From: Deltaproteobacteria bacterium
GTDB taxonomy: Bacteria; Desulfobacterota; Desulfobacteria; Desulfobacterales; SURF-15
Length of the DNA: 6,382 nucleotides
Assembly: GCA_024644775.1 (NCBI GenBank)
Contig: JAHEHB010000322.1
Span: forward strand, 1-6,382
Direction: 5' to 3'
Under the pieces are notes generated by a model that saw nothing but the letters and a program-made list of their open reading frames with translations, was not told where the DNA came from and searched no databases. Of this stretch, positions 1-5,908 are shown piece after piece (within the stretch, counting starts at the first letter, position 1; every line of letters starts with the position of its first letter). A program made the position numbers and the translations under genes.

Positions 1-30
1 ATTTGCGGCAAAAACGGAAACGCAATCCGG

Positions 31-876
31 TTAGGCCTTGACTCCCCCGGCAACGAATCCGCCCACTACCCACTTTTGGCCGAAAATGTAAATAAGGATA
101 GGCGGGATGGACGCCAGGACAGACATCGCCATCAGCTCTCCCCAAAGATACATATCGTCCAGCAAGAGCCCCTGAAGTCCTATCGGGATCGTCTTATTCC
201 TCTCGTCGGTGATGAACACCATGGCATAGAGAAACTCGTTCCAACAGCGCGTAAACACAAAAAGTGAGACCGCTGCTATGCCGGGCAGCGAGAGCGGAAA
301 CAGAATTCGAAATAGCGCGCCGACACGGCTGCAGCCGTCGATCATGGCCGCCTCCTCAATCTCCTTGGGAACCGTGCGAAAATATCCGATCAGCATCCAT
401 GTGGAAAAGGGGGTGGCGAAGGTTAAATAGGTAACGATTAGAGACAACAGCGAATCATACAGCCCCAGCATTGTAACGACGCGGAAGAGGGGAATAAACA
501 ACAGCGCCGGCGGGATCAGGTAGCTGAATATAATACCGCGAGACACCACCGCTTTGCCGCGGAACCGGATTCGTACAATGCTGTAAGCGGCAAACGCACT
601 GACGAAAATCGAAATAGCGGTCGTCACCAGGGCCACCAAAATGCTGTTCCGCATATAGATCGGAAACATGGAATTTGATACGGCATACCGGTAGTGGTCC
701 AGAACGAACTTTTTCGGGTAAAGCGACTGGACGATCTGATAGATCTCCTGACTGTTCTTAAAGGAAGTTGACACCATCCAGTAGAAGGGAAACAGAGAGA
801 TGATCAAAAAAAATCCTAATGCGATAAACGTAACCGCCTTCTGATATCGTCTTTTCGTTTGACGCGTCAGTGTCAT
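31..876 (-). CDS. ABC sugar-type importer permease, MalG/UgpE-like
   Basis: Inner-membrane permease subunit of a binding-protein-dependent importer, probably for a carbohydrate or related solute. The 281-residue length is normal for MalG-type subunits. About six hydrophobic segments are visible (roughly residues 15-37, 78-100, 112-132, 140-165, 196-220, 247-267). The cytoplasmic EAA loop at about 174-199 is canonical: EEAA, then DG at 180-181, then a hydrophobic stretch ending in LPG; this is where the ATPase docks. The C-terminus (GGFVAGGVKA) matches the usual G-rich, AGAVKG-like end of MalG-type proteins. The ATG directly follows the TAG of the upstream permease with no gap, and its AGGAG lies inside that gene's last codons (880-884), so translation is probably coupled. 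Substrate cannot be told from the permease. The 30 bases beyond its stop hold nothing recognisable. Confidence 0.95.
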   Translation of the reverse strand: MTLTRQTKRRYQKAVTFIALGFFLIISLFPFYWMVSTSFKNSQEIYQIVQSLYPKKFVLDHYRYAVSNSMFPIYMRNSILVALVTTAISIFVSAFAAYSIVRIRFRGKAVVSRGIIFSYLIPPALLFIPLFRVVTMLGLYDSLLSLIVTYLTFATPFSTWMLIGYFRTVPKEIEEAAMIDGCSRVGALFRILFPLSLPGIAAVSLFVFTRCWNEFLYAMVFITDERNKTIPIGLQGLLLDDMYLWGELMAMSVLASIPPILIYIFGQKWVVGGFVAGGVKA

Positions 877-1794
877 CTACTCCTCTCGAATCAGTTTTCG
901 GGTCAGCAGAATAATGAGAATAAATATGAAGGGGACCGAAATGATGGAGACGGCAGCCCCCATGCCCAGACGCATGTTGGCGATCCCGAGTTCATAGCTT
1001 AGGACCGGAAATATCTGTGTGGAATGGGAGGGGCCACCACCTGTCAGCACGTAAACGAATTGAAAACTGTGAAAGGTCCAAATGGAAGACAGCAAGTAGA
1101 CAATGATAATGACATCTTTGAGGGACGGAAGCGTGATGTGTAAAAATTTATGAAAAACCGATGCACCATCGACCTCGGCCGCTTCATAGAGCTCGTCTGG
1201 AATCGACTGCAATCCGGCCAGCAGCATGATTCCGTGGAAGGGTGTGCCTTTCCATATCACCAGAGCCATCACCGAATAAAGGGCGATATCCGCATCGGAG
1301 AGCCAATAGATAAAGTCCTTGATGAGGCCTATTTTAAACAGGATATAGTTGAATACGCCGGCATTGGCATCGTACATCAATTTCCAGGTGAGGCAAGCGG
1401 TGAGTGAGGGGATCGCCCAGGGTAGAAAGAGTAGTCCCCGGAAGACATTCCGGAATTTAAAACTCTGATTCAACACCAGGGCCATGCCCAGACCCAAAAA
1501 TAGTTTGACGGTTACCGAACCGAAGGTGTAAACAACCGAATTCCATACGGTTTTTTGAAAAATGCTGTTTTTGAAAAGCTCGATATAGTTGGCGAGCCCC
1601 ACAAAGGAGGCCTCCCCTCCCACCAGTTTACGGCTGAAGCTGTAAATGATTGCAAGAATGCTGGGATAGGACACCAGCCCGAAAAGGATGATCAACGTGG
1701 GCAGCAGGAAAAAAAAAGCCAGCCGATTCTCCTGTTTCGCCATCGGGTTGACGGCCGGGGTGGTTGACTCTATTTGGGCTGATTTGAGATCCAT
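877..1794 (-). CDS. ABC sugar-type importer permease, MalF/UgpA-like
   Basis: Second membrane subunit, expected to form a heterodimer with the downstream MalG-like protein. It has 305 residues and six predicted transmembrane segments: about 24-50, 86-108, 117-138, 168-192, 227-248 and 275-298. It lacks the large extra periplasmic loop of E. coli MalF, so it is closer in form to UgpA and other CUT1 permeases. The EAA loop is clear at about 201-226 (YEAAEVDGAS, then ITLPSLK). The conserved LTGGGP signature of this subfamily is at 250-255. The N-terminal 23 residues are polar and cytoplasmic. I kept the ATG at 1794; only a weak purine stretch (GGAAAAG) precedes it. Met18 is a possible alternative start but has no better ribosome-binding site. 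Lies 218 bp after the binding-protein gene in the same direction. Confidence 0.95.
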   Translation of the reverse strand: MDLKSAQIESTTPAVNPMAKQENRLAFFFLLPTLIILFGLVSYPSILAIIYSFSRKLVGGEASFVGLANYIELFKNSIFQKTVWNSVVYTFGSVTVKLFLGLGMALVLNQSFKFRNVFRGLLFLPWAIPSLTACLTWKLMYDANAGVFNYILFKIGLIKDFIYWLSDADIALYSVMALVIWKGTPFHGIMLLAGLQSIPDELYEAAEVDGASVFHKFLHITLPSLKDVIIIVYLLSSIWTFHSFQFVYVLTGGGPSHSTQIFPVLSYELGIANMRLGMGAAVSIISVPFIFILIILLTRKLIREE

Positions 1795-2012
1795 CGTCTT
1801 TTCCGGATTCGATGTGAGGGTCTATCGATGGGGTGAATCATCCCCGCGTATTCAGCGACGGGTATTCGGCAGCACTCGCTCTCCGGTTCACCCCTGGCGG
1901 TTGCTTCGATCTCCGGATTTGCGGGCAGCATTCACGTTTTTTAGCGAAATACTGCCCGTGAGCGGCGGCGGTGTCGACGCCGATTAGTCGAATACGCGCA
2001 AAATACCTGACC
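1795..2012 (-). other. Non-coding spacer between binding-protein and permease genes
   Basis: A 218-bp gap inside the importer operon; no convincing gene is seen in it on either strand. Its main content is the hairpin at 1922-1958. It also holds an 8-bp inverted repeat (GGGGTGAA at 1830-1837, TTCACCCC at 1887-1894) and two direct copies of TCCGGATT (1802-1809 and 1912-1919). I see no T-run after any of these in the minus direction, so transcription probably continues into the permeases. Confidence 0.5.
1922..1958 (-). promoter_or_regulatory. Long hairpin in importer mRNA between binding protein and permeases
   Basis: The arms CGGGCAG (1922-1928) and CTGCCCG (1952-1958) are perfectly complementary. 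Pairing continues inward for five more positions: two of these are C-A mismatches on the plus strand but G-U pairs in the minus-strand RNA, giving a 12-bp stem in the transcript, with two further G-C pairs possible past a one-base bulge. No T-run follows in the minus direction, so it is not a standard intrinsic terminator. In maltose-type operons, a structure after the binding-protein gene often protects the upstream message from 3' decay and raises binding-protein level over permeases; that role is inferred here. Confidence 0.6.
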
Positions 2013-3317
2013 TTATTGGTAACGCGCGTAGATCTCTTTGATCCGTTTTTCGGCCTCATCCAGGGCCTTTTGCGGCGTCCAGTCGTCTACCACGACTCGG
2101 TGAATCATGTCTACCAGCACATTCGTACGCTGGACTTCGGCTGCGGCTGCGTTCGGGGGGCCGTCAAGACCGATGAAACGGGTATCCGCTGCCAACTCTT
2201 CGAAATTTATGAAATGCTTCTGTTTCCAGAAGGGGTCCTTGGCTAGATCTCTATAAATCGGGAACCAACGGCCGTTGGCGGCCAAGATCACCTTGTTGTA
2301 ACGGTCGAGATCATAGATATACCGTAGAAATCCCTTAGCCAGATCGTGCTGCCTTTCGTTGGACTTGAAAACCAGCCAGGCCCAACAACCGCCCCAGGCA
2401 TACCGGGTGCCGGCCGGCCCCTTGGGGATGCGGAGCATGGCGGTGTTTTTGAGCAGTTCGGGATCGTTTTTTTCCAACCATCCATAAATGCTGCCGGGAT
2501 TGATGGTGAATATTAACCGCTTGGTTTGATATGCTTGGTTGTTACCAGGTCCCTGCCAGCTGAGGGAATCTTTCGGAATCGATTTGTCCTTGAGAAACAT
2601 GTCGGCAATGAACTCCACGGCTTTCAGGGTTTCGGGCGAATTGATGGTAACGGTTTTGCCATCGCTCGCCGTCTCCCTACCACCGAAATTCCAGATGATA
2701 TCTAGGACGTGATGATGACCGTCCGGGGTCCTGCCGAGGGTTAAACCGGCACCATGAAGCAACGGCGGTTTCTGCAACTTGCTGCAGATTTCCCTGAAAT
2801 CATCCCAGGTTTCGGGCATCTGCATTCCAGCCGCCTCGATAATGTCTTTTCGAGCGTATAGGGGCGAAAGATCGATTTCCATAGGCATCCCCCATACATG
2901 CCCCTGCTCATCGGTGAGAAGCGGAAGGGTGGACGCTTCGAAAATGCCGCCGCCCCGGCTGCTCAATTCATCGACCATCTCCTTCATATCCAATAGAAGG
3001 CCCTGGTTGCCGTAAAACTTGGAGTTGTCGCCGAGAATCAGAATGAGATCGGGAGGCGTTTTGGCTTCGATGGAGGCATTAACCTTTTCCTGCATGGGTC
3101 GATAGAGCATGATGTTAATCCCGACGTTGATGCCGGCCTGGGTTTCATATTCTTTGGCGTAGCGCTGCATGAGTTCGTTGCCCTTCTCAGAATAGGTAGA
3201 CAACATCCAGATGGTGAGTTTATCCTTCGCTATGGCACCGGTTGGGAAACAAATGGACGCGATTAGAAGTACGATTATTGGGAAAGTCAACGATATGTGG
3301 ATTTTTAGATCTTTCAT
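2013..3317 (-). CDS. Extracellular solute-binding protein, family 1 (ABC importer)
   Basis: Periplasmic receptor that captures the substrate and delivers it to the two permeases encoded just downstream. The 434-residue length is usual for family-1 (MalE/UgpB-like) proteins. Residues 1-30 form a Sec signal peptide: basic start, hydrophobic core at about 12-24, and an A-I-A site at 28-30. Cys23 is not in a good lipobox (preceded by ASI), so a soluble protein is favoured over a lipoprotein. The mature part opens with a typical beta strand (KLTIWML), has the GMPMEIDLSPLYARKD hinge-region motif at about 143-158 and the family-typical INSPETLKAVEFIADMF at 225-241, and ends with an amphipathic helix (WTPQKALDEAEKRIKEI). 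Many tryptophans (143, 209, 254, 280, 308, 312, 314) would suit sugar stacking, but the ligand is unknown. A strong AGGAGG six bases before the ATG fixes the start. Confidence 0.95.
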   Translation of the reverse strand: MKDLKIHISLTFPIIVLLIASICFPTGAIAKDKLTIWMLSTYSEKGNELMQRYAKEYETQAGINVGINIMLYRPMQEKVNASIEAKTPPDLILILGDNSKFYGNQGLLLDMKEMVDELSSRGGGIFEASTLPLLTDEQGHVWGMPMEIDLSPLYARKDIIEAAGMQMPETWDDFREICSKLQKPPLLHGAGLTLGRTPDGHHHVLDIIWNFGGRETASDGKTVTINSPETLKAVEFIADMFLKDKSIPKDSLSWQGPGNNQAYQTKRLIFTINPGSIYGWLEKNDPELLKNTAMLRIPKGPAGTRYAWGGCWAWLVFKSNERQHDLAKGFLRYIYDLDRYNKVILAANGRWFPIYRDLAKDPFWKQKHFINFEELAADTRFIGLDGPPNAAAAEVQRTNVLVDMIHRVVVDDWTPQKALDEAEKRIKEIYARYQ

Positions 3318-3323
3318 CTGCCC

Positions 3324-3329
3324 CCTCCT
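3324..3329 (-). promoter_or_regulatory. Strong ribosome-binding site of the solute-binding protein
   Basis: A full AGGAGG in the minus direction, six bases before the ATG at 3317. It is much stronger than the site of the first permease, in keeping with binding protein being made in excess, and it decides the start. Confidence 0.85.
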
Positions 3330-3420
3330 TTGATTTCTCTTTCCGAAAATCGGTTTTTTTCACCCTCAACCCATAGATTTGGAAATCGTGGATAGCCGTT
3401 TATCGGTAAAAGAGTTTATA

Positions 3421-3432
3421 TTGTTTAAACAA
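3421..3432. promoter_or_regulatory. Perfect 12-bp palindrome TTGTTTAAACAA, candidate operator
   Basis: TTGTTTAAACAA is its own reverse complement. It sits about 90 bases upstream of the importer start, between the proposed promoter and the gene. Position and symmetry suit a dimeric repressor, but a 12-bp palindrome in a 500-bp AT-rich region can arise by chance and no cognate regulator is identified. Confidence 0.25.
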
Positions 3433-3482
3433 CACCTTTCACGACATATGAAAAGCGTCCCACAAAAGCATCATGAGCAAGC

Positions 3483-3509
3483 TGTATATCAGCCCTCGCT
3501 TGTTGTCAA
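3483..3509 (-). promoter_or_regulatory. Candidate sigma-70 promoter for the importer operon
   Basis: In the minus direction TTGACA (3509-3504, perfect -35) is followed after 15 bases by TATACA (3488-3483, five of six for -10). The hexamers are the best seen upstream of the importer; the 15-bp spacer is shorter than the ideal 17, which could mean low basal activity or dependence on an activator. It implies a leader of about 165 bases before the binding-protein ATG. Confidence 0.45.
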
Positions 3510-3598
3510 GTTAAAGGCCTCAGTCCAGCTATGACGCATGAATATTTTGAAAGTGATCTTTGTTGCTATGCATGACGGAGTTGTAATTTTTTCTGTAA

Positions 3599-3794
3599 GT
3601 CTGTAAGAATAATAATGTATCCATCAAAGAATTAAGAACCGGCAGCCGGCGCAAGGAAGTGTCTGCAGTTCGCGCGCAGATTGCGATTGGATTGGTAAAA
3701 AACCATGGAGTTGCTTTAACCGAAGTCGCAAGGCGTGTGTGGGGTCCACCGCGGCCCTATCGAAAACTATGCAACGGGCAGGGTAATAAGTTAA
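3599..3794 (+). pseudogene. C-terminal remnant of a Y1 (IS200-like/REP-associated) transposase
   Basis: The plus frame open after the stop at 3596-3598 reads IKELRTG, SRRKEVSAVRAQIAIGLV, KNHGVALTEVARRV (about 3623-3739). This resembles the tail of REP-associated tyrosine transposases, where a basic SR-(K/R)-(K/R)-EV segment leads into a helix-turn-helix (G-V-x-L-x-EVAR-x-LGVS). At about 3738 the similarity moves to the +1 frame, which continues GVHRGPIENY like the recognition helix and stops at 3792-3794, so a one- or two-base indel broke the gene. The catalytic N-terminal part (HUH motif and Tyr) is absent: the preceding 280 bp shows no trace of it. No start codon with a ribosome-binding site exists for the surviving piece. 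Identified from remembered family patterns, not a search; a DnaA-C-like or other helix-turn-helix tail is the alternative. Confidence 0.6.
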
Positions 3795-3818
3795 ACCATT
3801 AAACACCGTCATCTGAGT

Positions 3819-5681
3819 GTGAAATCAATTAAAAACAACGAAAAAATCCGTTTCATCTGCATCGTTCTTGTGTTTGTGGCTGCAGTACTGTTTTTTGAAA
3901 ACATCGGGTTATTTGAAGGCTTGAACAATTATTGTTATGATCTTGCCTTCAGGCTCCGGGGCCAGCGGATTCCCGATGACCGTATCATTATCGCTGCCGT
4001 AGACGAAAAAACGCTTGCCCGGTTGGGCAGGTGGCCGGTCCGCAGAGCTCACTACGCCGAGTTGCTTGAAATTTTCAGCCAAGCCTCAGCGGTTGGAATT
4101 GACATTATCTTTTCTGAAGTCTCGGATGATGATGCGTTGCTATCGCGCGCTATTACACGCCATGCCAGAGTCGTGCTACCCCTTTATATCGATAAACAGT
4201 TGAATGTTTCCTATCCGGTTAAAATATTATCACCGGCCGGACTTGGCCACGTCCACGTGGAATTGGGAATCGACGGATTTGCACGAGAGGTGTTTCATAC
4301 CATCTCGTATCAATCCGAATCTATACCGTCCTTTGCCTCCGCACTGTATGCGGTCTTGAACGGTGGAAAACATTCCCCGGCGGAAATTCGAAATCTACCG
4401 CTGCAACATATAAATGCGGACAATATTATCCAATCCGAACGTATGAGGATTAATTTTTATGGTGTTCCGGGTATATTTCCATATATCTCGGTTGCAGACA
4501 TCCTCAACGGTCAATGGTCCCCCTCCTTTTTCGCCGACAAAATTGTTTTGCTGGGAAAAACGGCTGCTGGCGTTCGTGAGAGTCTTCTGGTTCCCTTCAC
4601 AAACGGCAGGAGCAGAATGCCCGGAGTAGAAGTCCATGCGCATATCCTCAACAACCTGCTGGATAAAGGAAGTATCCGATCTGTCCCCAAAGGGGTCAGA
4701 TGGGCCTTTGCGATTGTTTTGGCTGTTTTCTGTTTTTTTATATTTATAAGACTAAGCGGCATAAATGGAGTCTTAATCGGCTTTCTGAGCCTACTGACGC
4801 TCACCGTAGTTACTCTGGTTCTTTTTGGATCTTTCAATCTCTGGATACCCCCCGCCTCTTTCTACGTTTCGGTGGTGACCGTTTTTACCCTGGCGTATAT
4901 TTTTCGACTGAATCTTGAAATAAAGGAACGAAAATACAACGAAACCGTCCTACTCCATCAGCGAAAACAGCTTCGCTCACTATCTTCAGAACTGCTTTTG
5001 ACCGAGGAGCGGGAACGCAGGCGTATCGCAACGGAACTCCATGACCGTATCGGTCAGACCCTCGCTGTCACCAAGATTAAGCTGGGAGAGTTGCAGGCGG
5101 CATTACCCTCAAAAACCGCTGTCAAAACACTGGAGGGAATCCGGACGTTTGTCGATCAGACGATTCAAGATACCCGTTTGTTGACATTCGAACTGAGCCC
5201 GCCGGTTTTGTATCAGCTGGGTTTGGAGGCGGCCCTGGCATGGCTGACCGACCACACCCAGAAAACGCACAACATCCGAATTGAATTTAAAGATGATGGT
5301 CGACCCAAGACGGTGGATGAAAGCTATCGTGTGATCATTTTCCAGGCGACACGGGAGCTGTTGTTCAATATCGTAAAACACGCCCGGGCACAGAACGCCG
5401 GCGTATCGATTCGAAGAGCGGCCGGCGCCGTCCGGGTCGACGTCGAAGACGACGGTGTCGGCTTCGATACCTCCGTGCTCAACTCCGTCGAGACTGATTC
5501 CGAAGGCTTCGGGCTTTTCAGCATCCGGGAGCGCATCGCCTCTCTCGGCGGACACCTTGAGATCGAATCCGAACCCGGTAGCGGGACCCGTGTAACCCTG
5601 GTCCTACCGATGAGTCGCGAGACGGAAACACCGGATAGGCCCAAACCGAACAAGCCGAAACCAAAAAAGGGATCGATTTAA
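3819..5681 (+). CDS. CHASE2-domain membrane sensor histidine kinase (NarL/DegS class)
   Basis: Sensor kinase of 620 residues. One transmembrane helix (about 11-27) leads into an extracytoplasmic CHASE2 domain (about 30-285; motifs YDLAFRLRG, AAVDEKTLARLGRWP, VGIDIIFSE, KIVLLGKTAAGV, PGVEVHAHILNNLL). Three close helices (about 294-312, 315-338, 343-362) return the chain to the cytoplasm. A short coiled segment (364-400) passes straight into HisKA_3 with no PAS or HAMP; the phosphoacceptor is His408 in ELHDRIGQ. The HATPase has the N box with Asn517 (LLFNIVKHA), G1 DDGVGFD at 544-550, G2 GFGLFSIRERI from 563 and GSGT at 587-590, so it looks active. The tail (607-617) is Pro/Lys-rich. The GTG start has a poor ribosome-binding site, but an in-frame stop at 3792 and the need for the first helix leave little choice. 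Probable partner is the regulator downstream. Confidence 0.93.
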   Translation: MKSIKNNEKIRFICIVLVFVAAVLFFENIGLFEGLNNYCYDLAFRLRGQRIPDDRIIIAAVDEKTLARLGRWPVRRAHYAELLEIFSQASAVGIDIIFSEVSDDDALLSRAITRHARVVLPLYIDKQLNVSYPVKILSPAGLGHVHVELGIDGFAREVFHTISYQSESIPSFASALYAVLNGGKHSPAEIRNLPLQHINADNIIQSERMRINFYGVPGIFPYISVADILNGQWSPSFFADKIVLLGKTAAGVRESLLVPFTNGRSRMPGVEVHAHILNNLLDKGSIRSVPKGVRWAFAIVLAVFCFFIFIRLSGINGVLIGFLSLLTLTVVTLVLFGSFNLWIPPASFYVSVVTVFTLAYIFRLNLEIKERKYNETVLLHQRKQLRSLSSELLLTEERERRRIATELHDRIGQTLAVTKIKLGELQAALPSKTAVKTLEGIRTFVDQTIQDTRLLTFELSPPVLYQLGLEAALAWLTDHTQKTHNIRIEFKDDGRPKTVDESYRVIIFQATRELLFNIVKHARAQNAGVSIRRAAGAVRVDVEDDGVGFDTSVLNSVETDSEGFGLFSIRERIASLGGHLEIESEPGSGTRVTLVLPMSRETETPDRPKPNKPKPKKGSI

Positions 5682-5757
5682 ATGGACAGCTGATGAATTT
5701 ATTAAAATTTTTTTCGCAAAACGGTAATTGTTAAAAACAATACTGATTATATACAAA

Positions 5758-5845
5758 GCCCAAGTTAGTGAAATTTAGCTTCCTTCCCCTGGCGGGAGGG
5801 ATTGAGGGAGGGGGATAAAATAGACATCGTTCCCTCAACTTGGTC
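5758..5845. repeat. REP-like palindromic G-rich element
   Basis: Three nested self-complementary units are visible. Outer arms: CCAAGTT (5760-5766) and AACTTGG (5837-5843). First inner hairpin: TCCTTCCC (5781-5788), loop CTGGC, GGGAGGGA (5794-5801), eight pairs with one G-T. Second: TTGAGGGA (5802-5809) and TCCCTCAA (5831-5838), eight perfect pairs that compete with the outer arm for two bases. The core, CCCCTGGCGGGAGGGATTGA then GGGAGGGGG, has the look of dispersed REP-type repeats I recall from many Gram-negative genomes, but copy number cannot be tested in one window. It could alternatively be a single-copy regulatory structure in the kinase-regulator message. Confidence 0.5.
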
Positions 5846-5892
5846 TTTCTATATAACCAGAAAAACAATATAAAAAGCGTTTTCACCCCCCA

Positions 5893-5899
5893 AGGAGGG
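5893..5899 (+). promoter_or_regulatory. Strong ribosome-binding site of the response regulator
   Basis: AGGAGGG lies ten bases before the regulator ATG at 5909 and five bases before an out-of-frame ATG at 5904 that opens a four-codon frame (MPWD, stop at 5916-5918). It supports 5909 as the true start, since only that ATG opens the receiver domain, while raising the question of which ATG ribosomes use first. Confidence 0.8.
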
Positions 5900-5908
5900 C
5901 AATATGCC

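Larger units (their letters stand above)
3318..3598. other. Divergent intergenic region, importer side
   Basis: No gene is visible here on either strand. It carries the importer's ribosome-binding site, a candidate importer promoter (3483-3509) and a perfect palindrome (3421-3432), listed separately. A short CCGA-AAA-TCGG hairpin followed by eight T on the plus strand (3343-3361) looks terminator-like but has only a 4-bp stem and no plus-strand gene before it. An imperfect palindrome (CCATAGATTTGGAAATCGTGG reads around 3371-3391) is a weak operator candidate. The roughly 165-base leader between the proposed promoter and the importer start matches no riboswitch I recognise. Confidence 0.45.
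5682..5908 (+). other. Kinase-regulator intergenic gap
   Basis: 227 bp without a gene. Just after the kinase stop comes an AT-rich stretch (T-run 5708-5714; weak ATTGTT/AACAAT stem at 5727-5741) lacking a GC-rich stem, so no solid intrinsic terminator is seen. The middle holds the repeat-like element listed separately. The final 60 bases are AT-rich with TATATA and TATAAA stretches (5850-5855, 5869-5874) but no well-spaced -35, so an own promoter for the regulator is possible but not shown. Confidence 0.5.

Noticed and set aside
1838..2059. 73-codon minus-strand reading frame crossing the gap before the permeases
   Set aside because: It overlaps the end of the binding-protein gene in another frame, has arginine-rich low-similarity content and no ribosome-binding site; it looks like a chance frame.
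2080..2104. Possible lipoprotein or other alternative signal for the binding protein through Cys23
   Set aside because: The residues before the cysteine (ASI) do not make a lipobox, and a good Sec cleavage site follows at residue 30; the coordinates given are only nominal within the same gene.
3343..3361. Short stem CCGA/TCGG followed by eight T, terminator-like on the plus strand
   Set aside because: Only four base pairs with a three-base loop, and there is no plus-strand gene upstream for it to terminate.
3547..3572. TTGAAA and TATGCA as a plus-strand promoter for the kinase
   Set aside because: The spacer is only 14 bp and the -10 is poor; I could not identify a convincing kinase promoter.
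3593..3607. Tandem CTGTAAG repeats just before the transposase remnant
   Set aside because: Two 7-base copies in AT-rich sequence are too short to support a repeat or binding site.
5109..5653. Two long minus-strand reading frames opposite the kinase ATPase domain
   Set aside because: Both are antisense to well-conserved HisKA_3 and HATPase motifs, and their products resemble no protein family.
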